Positions 55,722 through 64,000 of a stretch of DNA of 64,000 nt are shown here, in pieces. Position numbers and translations under genes: made by a program. The first letter of the stretch is position 1. Each line of letters starts with the position of its first letter. Source of the stretch: Parasphingorhabdus halotolerans (GTDB taxonomy: Bacteria > Pseudomonadota > Alphaproteobacteria > Sphingomonadales > Sphingomonadaceae); contig NZ_CP051217.1 of NCBI RefSeq assembly GCF_012516475.1, forward strand, positions 992,001 to 1,056,000, read 5' to 3'. A model generated the notes under the pieces. That model was not told where the DNA came from, ran no database searches, and saw nothing but the letters and a program-made list of their open reading frames with translations.

Positions 55722-56882
55722 TCATGCTGTTACATCATGGCCGTAAATCCAGTTCAGTCGGTCATCCAGTGCATTGGACTTGATCTTATCTGCAAGCCAC
55801 ATCGGACCAAGCGCATCAGGCTTATGGAAAATTTTCATGTTGGCGCGGGCAGCGGCCTGTATTTTCGCAGTGCGTTGATGCCGGGCCGCAAAATAGCCTG
55901 ATAGCGCCGCTTCAATGGTCGGCTTTTCTGACAGAAATCGCGCGAGCACATAGCCGTCTTCTATCGCCTGCACTGCGCCCTGCGCCATGAATGGCAGCAT
56001 CGGATGACAAGCATCACCGAGCAATATCGCCCGGCCGTCTGCCCATTTTTCCAGTGGTTTCCGATCGTAAAGAGCCCACCGGAAATGGCTTTCCGCCTGC
56101 TCGATCAGCGCCGTTATAGTAGGATGCCAATCAGCAAAATCGGCGAGCGCTTCCTCACGGGAACCTTGCTGCGTCCAGCTTTCTTCCTGCCAGTCGCCAC
56201 GTTCTACAACACCGACAAAATTCGCAACCGCCCCGCCTCTCAGCAAGTAAGTCACAGCGTGCTTGCCCTCGCCCAGCCAAACCGATGCAACGGGAAGTGG
56301 CACATTTCGGCCTAGCTTTTCAACCGGTACCACCGCGCGCCATGCGACGTTACCGGTAAAGCGAGGTTCATCTGCACCAATCATCTGATTACGCATGGCG
56401 GATTTTATCCCGTCAGCACCGACGACAATATCGCCCTCTGTCAAACTACCGTCTTCACAAATTGCCCAAGCATGGATCTCATCCTGCCTGTAACCGGTTA
56501 CCGTTTTAGCATTGGAGATTGAACCCGGTAGTCTCGCATCAATAGCGGATTTCAGAATATGGACCAGATCTGCGCGATGGATGTGCAAATATGGTGCACC
56601 GTATCTATCCTCATAATCGCCCATATTGTTTGTCATGATGACCCGGCCGGATTGACCCATGCGCAACTGGCTTGCTCTGGGCCGGAAACCGGCTTTTTCG
56701 ATTTCGGCACCCAAATCCAGAGCCTGCAGCACTTTCATGCCGTTGGGACTAATCTGAATTCCCGCGCCAACTTCGTCCAGCTCAGCGGCTTGCTCCAGTA
56801 TTTCAACGTCCCACCCAAATTTATGCAGGCATAGCGCCGCATTCAGCCCGCCAATTCCACCCCCTGCGACTATCGCCTTCAT
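55722..56882 (-). CDS. FAD-dependent aromatic monooxygenase
   Basis: A 386-residue group A flavoprotein hydroxylase, like salicylate or 3-hydroxybenzoate 6-hydroxylases. The FAD-binding GGGIGGLNAALCLHKFGW is at the N-terminus, the DG motif appears as VGADGIKSAMRNQM, and the second FAD motif as GDACHPMLPFMAQGA. VGAGIQISPNGMKVLQAL is typical of the salicylate hydroxylase group. It uses NAD(P)H and O2; the substrate is not identified. It is the first gene of a two-gene unit with the crotonase-like protein. Confidence 0.9.
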   Translation of the reverse strand: MKAIVAGGGIGGLNAALCLHKFGWDVEILEQAAELDEVGAGIQISPNGMKVLQALDLGAEIEKAGFRPRASQLRMGQSGRVIMTNNMGDYEDRYGAPYLHIHRADLVHILKSAIDARLPGSISNAKTVTGYRQDEIHAWAICEDGSLTEGDIVVGADGIKSAMRNQMIGADEPRFTGNVAWRAVVPVEKLGRNVPLPVASVWLGEGKHAVTYLLRGGAVANFVGVVERGDWQEESWTQQGSREEALADFADWHPTITALIEQAESHFRWALYDRKPLEKWADGRAILLGDACHPMLPFMAQGAVQAIEDGYVLARFLSEKPTIEAALSGYFAARHQRTAKIQAAARANMKIFHKPDALGPMWLADKIKSNALDDRLNWIYGHDVTA

Positions 56883-57158
56883 GTGAACCGGTTTTTCCCT
56901 TTCTGGTTGCCATTTTCTTCGATCAAACAGGAATCGCCAATCTACCTAGCTTCCATTTTGATATTTCCGCAAAATATTCCGCTATGGAAATAAATTCTTC
57001 ACACAGCCGATTTAACGCTCCTGATAATTGATCATAAGCACAGCCTTCAAGAGCACACTTGACCAACAATCATGATCAGGCCAGAAGTCTGCTCGAAACA
57101 GGCTTGTAATCTTACAGAAATTCTGCGCGATAATGCCACACAGACAACAAGGATAGTT

Positions 57159-58484
57159 ATGAAAATTGCGATGATCGGATCCGGCTATGTCGGCCTGGTG
57201 TCTGGGGCTTGCTTTGCCGACTTTGGCCATCAGGTTGTTTGTGTCGACAAAGACGACAGCAAGATCGAAAGCCTCAACCAGAACATTATGCCTATATACG
57301 AACCCGGATTGGCAAATCTGGTAAAGCGCAATGTCGATGGCGGAAGATTGTCATTTTCGAATGACCTGAAAGCTTCGGTTGAAAATAGCGATGCGATTTT
57401 TATCGCGGTCGGTACACCATCTCGACGCGGTGATGGACATGCCGATCTGAGCTATGTTTATGCCGCCAGTGAAGAAATTGCCGAAGTCATTACCAAACCT
57501 ACTGTCGTGGTCACCAAATCAACGGTTCCGGTAGGCACAGGCGACGAAGTCGAACTGATATTGTCCAAAAAACTGCCGCGAGATCAGTTTGCGGTGGTTT
57601 CCAATCCGGAGTTTCTTCGCGAAGGCGCTGCTATTGGAGATTTCAAACGTCCTGACCGTATTGTCATTGGTACGGAAGATGATTGGGCAAAAGATGTGAT
57701 GAGCGAAATTTATCGCCCGCTTTTCCTTAATGAATCTCCAATCCTGTTCACCGGACGGCGTACCGCCGAACTTACCAAATATGCCGCCAACGCTTTTCTG
57801 GCCACGAAGATCACATTTATCAATGAAATGGCAGATCTTTGCGAAAAAGTTGGTGCCGATGTTCAGGAAGTATCCCGTGGCATTGGTCTCGACAATCGCA
57901 TTGGCTCGAAATTTCTGCACGCGGGTCCGGGTTATGGTGGCAGCTGTTTTCCGAAAGATACGCTCGCTCTGCTCAAAACCGCGCAGGACAATGATAGTCC
58001 GGTGCGGATTGTGGAAGCTGTCGTGCAAGTCAATGACCAGCGAAAACGGGCAATGGGCCGCAAGGTCATTCACGCCCTCGGTGGTGAAGCGCGCGGCAAA
58101 AAAGTTGCGTTGCTTGGCCTGACTTTCAAACCCAACACGGACGACATGCGCGACGCGCCATCAATAGCGATCGCGCAAACATTGATGGATGCCGGTGCAA
58201 TTGTTAGCGCATATGATCCAGAAGGCATGGAAATTGCGGCAGAAATCATGCCCAAAGTCATCATGACGGAAAGCAGCTATGAAGCTGCAAATGGCACCGA
58301 CGCTGTTGTCATCGTAACCGAATGGGATGCCTTTCGCGCACTGGATCTTGGAAAACTGGCCAAGACCATGGCTGGCAAAGAATTGGTTGATCTGCGCAAC
58401 ATCTATCATCCGGCAGATGTAGAAAAATCAGGCCTTAACTATACTGGCGTTGGCCGCATTTCGAAGAGTTCCCAGACAATATGA
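57159..58484 (+). CDS. ugd: UDP-glucose 6-dehydrogenase
   Basis: This enzyme oxidises UDP-glucose to UDP-glucuronate, a precursor for surface polysaccharides and glucuronosyl sphingolipids. The 441-residue product has the NAD-binding IAMIGSGYVGLVSGACFAD, KSTVPVGTGDE, NPEFLREGAAIGDF and the catalytic Cys in GPGYGGSCFPKD. I use the ATG at 57159 with AAGGA upstream; the open frame from 57072 adds 29 atypical residues. It overlaps manA by 4 nt (ATGA), starting a ugd-manA-manC operon. Confidence 0.97.
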   Translation: MKIAMIGSGYVGLVSGACFADFGHQVVCVDKDDSKIESLNQNIMPIYEPGLANLVKRNVDGGRLSFSNDLKASVENSDAIFIAVGTPSRRGDGHADLSYVYAASEEIAEVITKPTVVVTKSTVPVGTGDEVELILSKKLPRDQFAVVSNPEFLREGAAIGDFKRPDRIVIGTEDDWAKDVMSEIYRPLFLNESPILFTGRRTAELTKYAANAFLATKITFINEMADLCEKVGADVQEVSRGIGLDNRIGSKFLHAGPGYGGSCFPKDTLALLKTAQDNDSPVRIVEAVVQVNDQRKRAMGRKVIHALGGEARGKKVALLGLTFKPNTDDMRDAPSIAIAQTLMDAGAIVSAYDPEGMEIAAEIMPKVIMTESSYEAANGTDAVVIVTEWDAFRALDLGKLAKTMAGKELVDLRNIYHPADVEKSGLNYTGVGRISKSSQTI

Positions 58485-59284
58485 AACTTACTAAAAAATC
58501 AGTTGCTAAGCCATGGGGGCAATCCACACTGCCCGATATATTCGGCGGGAAGCAAAAAGAAAAAATTGGTGAAATTTGGTTTGAGCCTCCCAAGGGTATC
58601 GCTCCGACTTTGATGGTCAAATATCTGTTTACCAGCGAAAAGCTCTCCATTCAGGTGCACCCTAATGATCGCCTGGCGAGACGCTTTGGCATGGCGCACG
58701 GCAAAGAGGAATGTTGGTACATACTGGAAGCAGAGCCAGATGCAGTTTTAGGAATCGGCCTCAAAAAAAAAGTAAGTGCCACAAAGCTGCGGACAGCTGT
58801 TGTTCTTGGTGAAGTCGAAAGCCTTGTTGATTGGAAGCCGGTAAAGGCGGGTGATCTATTCTATATTCCTGCTGGTACAATCCATGCGATCGGTGCAGGC
58901 ATCCAACTTATTGAGGTACAACAGAATATCGATTTGACCTACCGGCTTTATGATTATGGCAGACCGCGGGAACTCCATTTGGACGAGGCGCTCGCCGTCG
59001 CCAAACTCGCGCCCTATGACATGGATAACTCCAGCGCTCTGACTGCCGGTGATGCAGGACTTTTGATTGATGGTCCGCATTTCCGGTTATTTCAAGTGCT
59101 TGGCGATACGCCGGAGATGCTCAGTGGAGTTAAAGCATCCGAATGGCAGGTCGTCCCGCTTGAAGGACAAGTCAAGGTCCGCGGCAAGGTAATCAAATCC
59201 GGTGAATGCGGACTATGCCCAAATGCATCAGACATTGATCTGAACGAAAATATTCGTTCGCTTGTCGCCTGCAATATGAAATGA
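58481..59284 (+). CDS. manA: Mannose-6-phosphate isomerase, class I
   Basis: ManA interconverts fructose 6-phosphate and mannose 6-phosphate, the entry to GDP-mannose. The 267-residue zinc enzyme has LSIQVHPND with Gln and His ligands, KEECWYILEAEPD with a Glu ligand, and AGTIHAIGAGIQLIEVQQ with a later His ligand. It is shorter than the E. coli enzyme (about 390), agreeing with short bacterial class I forms. Translation is coupled to ugd, and manC follows 12 nt downstream. Confidence 0.9.
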   Translation: MKLTKKSVAKPWGQSTLPDIFGGKQKEKIGEIWFEPPKGIAPTLMVKYLFTSEKLSIQVHPNDRLARRFGMAHGKEECWYILEAEPDAVLGIGLKKKVSATKLRTAVVLGEVESLVDWKPVKAGDLFYIPAGTIHAIGAGIQLIEVQQNIDLTYRLYDYGRPRELHLDEALAVAKLAPYDMDNSSALTAGDAGLLIDGPHFRLFQVLGDTPEMLSGVKASEWQVVPLEGQVKVRGKVIKSGECGLCPNASDIDLNENIRSLVACNMK

Positions 59285-59296
59285 GTTCTGATAGTA

Positions 59297-60364
59297 ATGG
59301 ATAGCAAATCATTAATCACGCCCGTCATCCTTTCGGGTGGTTCCGGCACCCGGCTTTGGCCACTTTCAACCAACGAGAAACCCAAACAATTTCTTAATCT
59401 TACCGGTGCGCAGTCGATGTTCCAATTGACCTTGGAACGATGCTCTCAAAAGGGGCTTTTTACCGATCCCATAATTGTTGGCAGTGAACGTCATGCTGAT
59501 ATCGCAGAAGAGCAAATGGCCGAAATCGGTGTTTCTCCGCAAAACCTGATTTTGGAACCATGCGCCCGAAACACCGCACCTGCCATTGCTCTTGCCGCTT
59601 TGGCTTGCACAAATCCGCAGGCGGCCATGCTTGTCATGCCCAGCGACCATGTGATAGAAAATGTTCCCGCGTTTCAAACAGCGGTTCAACAATCACTATC
59701 GTTAGCAATCGCCCGCTGGCTGGTTACGTTCGGAATTGCGCCGACCGGTCCTGAGACGGGTTACGGCTACATCGAACAGGGCGACGAAATTGCGGGAAGT
59801 GCTTGCAGTTTCGCAGCGAAGAAATTTGTCGAAAAACCGAATGCAGACAATGCCACCAAAATGTTGGCCAAAGGCGGCTTTCACTGGAACGCCGGAATTT
59901 TCCTGTTCCGTGCCGACAGCTATTTGCAGGCGCTTGAGAAACATTCTCCCGAGATGCTGGCGGCGGCAAAACAAGCCATGTCAAACGGTGTTTCCAAATC
60001 GTCCAGGATCTATCCCGACGAGCAGAGCTTCGCAAATGCACCCTCTGATTCCATTGACTATGCCATTATGGAAAAGGCCGAAAAAGTTGCCGTAACACCT
60101 GTTAGTCCGGGCTGGTCGGATGTTGGTAGTTGGGATTCTTTGTTCGAAATAAGCCCTAAAGACAGCGCCTCGAATGCCGTTTCCGGCAGGGTTCAGGCGT
60201 TGGAATCACATCAAAACCTTATCCACAGTGACGGTATCGACGTGCACGCTTATGGGGTTGATGATCTGATTATTGTTGCCAAAGGCAATCAAGTCATGAT
60301 CCTGCCAAGAGGCCAATCTCAGCATGTAAAACAAATTTCCGAGAACGCCAAAAAACCTGACTAA
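59297..60364 (+). CDS. manC: Mannose-1-phosphate guanylyltransferase
   Basis: ManC joins mannose 1-phosphate and GTP to GDP-mannose. The 355-residue catalytic domain shows ILSGGSGTRLWPLS near residue 12, EPCARNTAPAIALAA, MPSDHVIENVPAF and FVEKP, all typical. The C-terminal isomerase domain of bifunctional ManC/AlgA is mostly absent, and a separate manA supplies that activity next door. Its last 4 nt overlap the stop of the convergent membrane protein gene. Confidence 0.95.
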   Translation: MDSKSLITPVILSGGSGTRLWPLSTNEKPKQFLNLTGAQSMFQLTLERCSQKGLFTDPIIVGSERHADIAEEQMAEIGVSPQNLILEPCARNTAPAIALAALACTNPQAAMLVMPSDHVIENVPAFQTAVQQSLSLAIARWLVTFGIAPTGPETGYGYIEQGDEIAGSACSFAAKKFVEKPNADNATKMLAKGGFHWNAGIFLFRADSYLQALEKHSPEMLAAAKQAMSNGVSKSSRIYPDEQSFANAPSDSIDYAIMEKAEKVAVTPVSPGWSDVGSWDSLFEISPKDSASNAVSGRVQALESHQNLIHSDGIDVHAYGVDDLIIVAKGNQVMILPRGQSQHVKQISENAKKPD

Positions 60365-60864
60365 GCGTCAGGCGCTGCCGCCGCAGCTGTGGACTTTTTA
60401 TCCTCGGACTTCCCAACCAACCATTGCGGCCAAAATCGGGCGATAAGCAATAATAGTGTCGGCAATAGCATGCTATTCCAGATATCCCGCCAGGCCTCTT
60501 CGCTTGCCCGCACAAGAGCATCAGGGTCATCACCAGCGCTCTGGTAGTCGAGATATTCGTTACCAAAAGCGACAATTATAACCGCCAGCCAAGGCCAAAT
60601 ACTGGCCACCGACCGCCTTGTAAAAAGGGCCACAACAAGTTGCACTCCGACCGCTGCATAAATATGCAAAGAGTCGCGATCTAGACCCGTTACCAGCTCC
60701 AGCCAGTTTTTGATTTCAAACCATTGCATTCTGGTCGCTTGCCGCACTCCTCTATAACCGTCAATGAACAAAGCTTTATCAACAGCCCTTCGTACTGCAA
60801 CAGCGAAGAAACAGATCAGAAATGCGCTTGACGTCGTCGTCATTGGTAACATTTTATAAACCAT
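60361..60864 (-). CDS. VanZ-like membrane protein
   Basis: A 167-residue protein with an N-terminal hydrophobic segment, a central membrane region (LHIYAAVGVQLVVALFTRRS then WPWLAVIIVAFGNEYLDY) and a late one (MLLPTLLLLIARFWP). The F-G-N-E-Y-L-D-Y motif is reminiscent of VanZ-like phosphotransferase-associated proteins, but the match is partial and the function unknown. The start may be at 60864, 60852 or 60843. Its 5' end faces the glycosyltransferase gene. Confidence 0.6.
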   Translation of the reverse strand: MVYKMLPMTTTSSAFLICFFAVAVRRAVDKALFIDGYRGVRQATRMQWFEIKNWLELVTGLDRDSLHIYAAVGVQLVVALFTRRSVASIWPWLAVIIVAFGNEYLDYQSAGDDPDALVRASEEAWRDIWNSMLLPTLLLLIARFWPQWLVGKSEDKKSTAAAAAPDA

Positions 60865-60917
60865 ATCGTTTTACTCCATTCCAAGCAGTTCATCGAACAA
60901 ATCGCAGGGGTAAAAAG

Positions 60918-62186
60918 TTGTACATCCAGAACAGGCAAGAATTTGATCAAGCTCAACCGGACGAAAATGCTGGTTTTGACGGCAATGTTGATGTGACCAT
61001 TGTGATGCCATGTCTTAACGAAATTATCAGTCTTCCGCACTGCATTGCCAATGCTCAGGACACGCTTGCTATGATCATGTCAGAATATCAACTGACCGGA
61101 GAAATAGTGATAGCCGACAATGGCTCGGATGATGGCAGTCAAGACTTTGCGACATCAATGGGTGCGCGCGTTGTCGATGTGACTGCAAAGGGTTATGGCG
61201 CAGCACTCATCGGCGGCTGCCGTGCAGCTGCCGGGCGCTATATTCTTATGGGCGATGCTGATGGCAGCTATAATTTTACCGAGGGCGTGGCGATGATCGG
61301 CAAGCTAGTTGACGGCGCGGATCTGTGCATGGGATCGAGATTTCAGGGCGGAATAGCGCCTGGAGCGATGCCCTGGAAAAATCGGTACATTGGCAATCCC
61401 GCCCTCACCGGCATTTTGAATTTGTTTTTCCGGTCTGATATTGACGACGCTCACTGCGGTTTGCGGGCGATCACCAAAGATAGCTTCGACAATCTAGGCC
61501 TCTCGGGCACTGGTATGGAGTTCGCCAGTGAGATGGTCATTAAGGCGCACCTCAAAAAGCTCCATATAGAACAAGTGCCTGCGACACTATCGCGGGATCT
61601 GCGCGATCGCGCACCCCATTTGCGCCCATGGCGCGATGGATGGCGGCACCTTCGCTACTTGTTGATGCTGAGCCCGACTTGGGTATTCGGCGTTCCTGCG
61701 GCGGCGGCAATCGGGATTTCCACACTTTTGTTGATGGTCATAACATTGCACAGCTTGGGTGTTATTGGTGGCAAAGAGATATTGGGAACAGGCTGGACAA
61801 TTGCAGCAGGATTCCTCTTCACTGCCGGACACTTGGCAGCGATTATGGCGGTCACATCGCATTTGCATGGCGTAAACCAGGGTTACCGGCACCTGCGGCC
61901 GATATTCCGAAAATATGAAAATATCCTGACGTTAGAAACAATGTTGATCTGCGGCTTCGCACTGATCCTCTCCTCCGTTGCCGGGTTTGTGGGTATCGCT
62001 CAATCATGGTCAATCGGCGGATTTGCTCCTATGGCCAGCAACCTCCCTTTGGTGCTTGCCGCAACGGCCGGAACCACGGGCTTACAAACCATCCTGGGTG
62101 GCTTCTTGTTCGCCATCATATCCGGGCACCGCGCGGATTTTGGTGACTTTCCGTCATCAGATAGTTTGAGACGCATGGCAAATTGA
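60918..62186 (+). CDS. Family 2 glycosyltransferase with C-terminal membrane helices
   Basis: A GT-A fold glycosyltransferase of the dolichol-phosphate-mannose-synthase type. VTIVMPCLNE, the nucleotide-sugar site IVIADNGSDDGSQD and the DxD-like MGDADGSYNF are present, then ISRDLRDRAPHLRPWRDGWR and four C-terminal hydrophobic segments, so the enzyme is membrane-anchored and probably charges a polyprenyl phosphate or modifies a lipid. I prefer the TTG at 60918, preceded by GCAGGGG, over an ATG at 60822 that would overlap the start of the opposite gene; the product is then 422 residues. Confidence 0.85.
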   Translation: MYIQNRQEFDQAQPDENAGFDGNVDVTIVMPCLNEIISLPHCIANAQDTLAMIMSEYQLTGEIVIADNGSDDGSQDFATSMGARVVDVTAKGYGAALIGGCRAAAGRYILMGDADGSYNFTEGVAMIGKLVDGADLCMGSRFQGGIAPGAMPWKNRYIGNPALTGILNLFFRSDIDDAHCGLRAITKDSFDNLGLSGTGMEFASEMVIKAHLKKLHIEQVPATLSRDLRDRAPHLRPWRDGWRHLRYLLMLSPTWVFGVPAAAAIGISTLLLMVITLHSLGVIGGKEILGTGWTIAAGFLFTAGHLAAIMAVTSHLHGVNQGYRHLRPIFRKYENILTLETMLICGFALILSSVAGFVGIAQSWSIGGFAPMASNLPLVLAATAGTTGLQTILGGFLFAIISGHRADFGDFPSSDSLRRMAN

Positions 62187-62199
62187 CGTGGGTGAGTGT

Positions 62200-62640
62200 T
62201 CGGGGAAGGAACGCTGCCCCGCGAACATGGCTCATCTTCCGATCTTCGAGCCAATCCGCTAACCCATCAGAAACATAGCTGGGAGCATTGTAGGTGAGCA
62301 GGTGATGGGACTTCAAGAGCCGGTAAACACAAGCATCGGACACGAAATAGCCACTAGTGCTGGTGAACATTACCGCACGTTCGCGCGGACCAAGATCAGT
62401 TGTTCAATCGGCATTTCCAGTTTCTAGTCATGGACCTCATCGGGAACCCAGTTCCATGCCCAGCGCGGTCTAGCGCGCTTCTTCCGGGCTTCCATAAAGT
62501 TCTTTGACCATCTAAAATAAACACCGTGCGCCATACGTTCACCGCGGCAGAGCTCAGCGATACTGTCGTCACCGTGCCACCATTCCAGCACTATATTGCT
62601 TGCAAATTGCTCGGCGCATATCCTTCACAACACGCCCTGC
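62200..62640 (-). mobile_element. Deleted IS3-family transposase remnant
   Basis: On the minus strand the frame beginning near 62620 reads IVLEWWHGDDSIAELCRGER then VYFRWSKNFMEARKKR, the OrfA of an IS3-family element. It then jumps in frame to OrfB-like WAWNWVPDEVHD, meets a TAG stop, shifts frame, and continues LGPRERAVMFTSTSGYFVSD and VYRLLKSHHLLT. A second deletion joins this to NAPSYVSDGLADWLEDRKMS and HVRGAAF, from near the C-terminal DDE region. So two internal deletions, a stop and a frameshift have destroyed it. It directly follows the glycosyltransferase stop. No intact terminal repeats were found; 62641-62770 shows nothing further. Confidence 0.75.
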
Positions 62641-62770
62641 GGAGGCTCTGAAATTTTCCTGTTTTGGTCTTATCTCCGTTCCTGAAGCCTCTACGAGCAT
62701 AGCAAAACACCCACATGCCAAATGACCTCAATCTGTCCATCGATCGCTTGCGGAAAACACAAGGCCGATG

Positions 62771-64000
62771 CTATTGTTTCAGCGGTTCAGGAGCATTGAT
62801 CGTTCGACATCCCTGCATCGGACCGAATTCACCCAGACTGGATTTTGTATCCGCATCGCTTTTCAACGCTCGACCGAAATAGCGCGCTATATCAGAAGTG
62901 GCATCTGCTCCAACCAGAAGCACTGAAGGCCCTTTTCCACAAACCTTGATCATATCTTCTGCCGACAACAGTCGCGCATCAAGCCGCAATGGCTTAGTTG
63001 ACAGTTCAGGGTGGTTAAAAACAAGATCGGCAGCAAATGGAGCTGCGGTGCTATCAATCAGCGCAATGTCCACCTTGCTTTCAGCAATTGCCCGATCAAC
63101 TGCAGCCCATGGCGCATAAAAACTGTGGGCGAAATAAAGCTGTAACGGTACCAGAAGCCCGAAGGTAATCGCCGATGTTGTCACTAGCAATTTTTGACCT
63201 GTTTGTTTGGTCCAAATATCGTCTGGATCCATAAATTTCCAGGCATAGCCAGCAAGAATAATGGCATTTCCGAGCACTGGATGCAGATAGCGATATCCAA
63301 ATCCGTGTCCCTGATATGGTAAGAGGAGCAATAACACCGGTATCGGCAAAATCAACGAAACAGCCAGAGCTGTTGCAAACCGGTCTTTGGCTTTCAGCAC
63401 CGTATGGATGCCCACCATAGCCAGTGGGATCAGGAGCAAATGCTGCCAGGCGACAAAGCGAAATATATTGGCCAGCATGAGCATAACGCCGCCAAAGCTT
63501 ATTTCTCCAATCGCATCAGTTAACCGGGTCAGATAATCCAAGCCTGCACCGGTTTCGGTGGCAGACGTCTGAGCCAAGTTACTGATCGCGATCGGCCAGT
63601 AGAGCCAGAACAGGCAAATGACAGCATAGCCTAATAGATAAACAGCAACCCGTTGCCAGTCCCGTCTTAAAACCAGTATCGCAAGAATCGGCGCGGCGAA
63701 CAGAGGATGAAATAGCGGTTGGTGCATCCCGGTTGCGAGAAAACCGACAATAAGCGCCGCACAATCCGTTCGCCGGCGATTGAGCAGAAACAGCCAAAGC
63801 CACAACATATTGAGCCCCAGATGCCCGTTCATCGCATAGGCTGTCATCCCGGTGACCAGAACTTGACCGGACCCTGCATATAAAATCAGGCACAGCCAGG
63901 CGACGTCTCTGCGATCCGGCCATAATATTCTGGCTATTTTCCACAATGCAACTGCACCTATGGCAACGAAAAAGGGACTGGCGAATGATTGGCTGCCGAG
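62771..64000 (-). CDS. Polytopic membrane protein, 5' end outside window
   Basis: At least 409 codons of an integral membrane protein whose frame is open to the right edge (no start within the window; the codon at 63946 is only an internal TTG). About eight to ten hydrophobic segments occupy the first 290 residues, followed by a soluble C-terminal part of about 115 residues with cysteines (MIKVCGKGPSVLLVGADAT, MQGCRTINA). The layout resembles ArnT/PMT-like or other polyprenol-dependent glycosyltransferases, which would suit the polysaccharide neighbourhood, but no diagnostic motif is visible. Confidence 0.7.
   Translation of the reverse strand, partial: LGSQSFASPFFVAIGAVALWKIARILWPDRRDVAWLCLILYAGSGQVLVTGMTAYAMNGHLGLNMLWLWLFLLNRRRTDCAALIVGFLATGMHQPLFHPLFAAPILAILVLRRDWQRVAVYLLGYAVICLFWLYWPIAISNLAQTSATETGAGLDYLTRLTDAIGEISFGGVMLMLANIFRFVAWQHLLLIPLAMVGIHTVLKAKDRFATALAVSLILPIPVLLLLLPYQGHGFGYRYLHPVLGNAIILAGYAWKFMDPDDIWTKQTGQKLLVTTSAITFGLLVPLQLYFAHSFYAPWAAVDRAIAESKVDIALIDSTAAPFAADLVFNHPELSTKPLRLDARLLSAEDMIKVCGKGPSVLLVGADATSDIARYFGRALKSDADTKSSLGEFGPMQGCRTINAPEPLKQ

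Noticed and set aside
60822..60917. ATG start for the glycosyltransferase at 60822
   Set aside because: It would overlap the start of the divergent membrane gene and lacks a good binding site; TTG at 60918 follows GCAGGGG.

Overview
The window looks like part of a chromosome from a sphingomonad (Alphaproteobacteria, Sphingomonadales, probably a marine, yellow-pigmented member near Sphingopyxis/Sphingorhabdus). The basis is a crtY-crtI-crtB carotenoid operon, two large TonB-dependent receptors, Baeyer-Villiger monooxygenases, an S41-peptidase lipoprotein, helix-turn-helix proteins that I recall as common in this order, and dispersed intergenic hairpin repeats of a type seen in this group. I saw no tRNA, rRNA, CRISPR array or intact transposon. 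Assignments rest on recognised motifs, not on database searches.

Layout. 1-9 kb: 3' part of ung, an Mpo1-like protein, an alpha/beta hydrolase pair, a helix-turn-helix (HTH) gene, a 12-repeat TPR protein, a cold-shock protein with a clear terminator, a lipoprotein, a DoxX-like protein and a GPH-type transporter. 9-16 kb: isocitrate lyase, S41 peptidase, M15 peptidase, acetyltransferase and a membrane diguanylate cyclase. 16.4-19.4 kb is an accessory patch: one intact HTH gene, two truncated copies of its 5' end, a HigBA-type toxin-antitoxin pair, a small lipoprotein gene with a stop at codon 3, and two hairpin repeats. 19.4-22.4 kb: thiC under a TPP riboswitch plus a coupled unknown gene. 22.5-30.2 kb: a Baeyer-Villiger monooxygenase, a MipA-like outer membrane protein, overlapping DUF2141 and desaturase/hydroxylase genes, and divergent crtYIB. 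30.3-38.9 kb: inositol-phosphatase-like gene, pmbA, an OYE-family oxidoreductase, a caspase-like protein without its cysteine, and a TonB receptor. 39.2-42.7 kb: cysD-cysNC-cysQ sulfate activation operon with 4-nt start/stop overlaps. 42.8-56.9 kb: roxA-type oxygenase, a natural monooxygenase-esterase fusion, a second TonB receptor, an exported GST-like protein, a divergent Lrp/alpha-keto acid dehydrogenase E1 pair, a lipid-kinase-like protein, and crotonase and FAD-monooxygenase genes. 57-64 kb: ugd-manA-manC and a glycosyltransferase, consistent with supply of UDP-glucuronate and GDP-mannose for surface polysaccharide, followed by a heavily deleted IS3 remnant and a membrane protein cut by the window end.

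The most unusual pattern is a short element (sense strand CTTTCCTACA) that lies exactly 28 nt upstream of the start codon in all five members or fragments of the HTH family here, although the 28-nt spacers differ in sequence. Other points worth a second look are the monooxygenase-esterase fusion, the Cys-to-Ser pseudo-caspase and its tail shared with the TPR protein, the 95-nt same-strand gene overlap, and the signal-peptide-bearing GST and RidA proteins.
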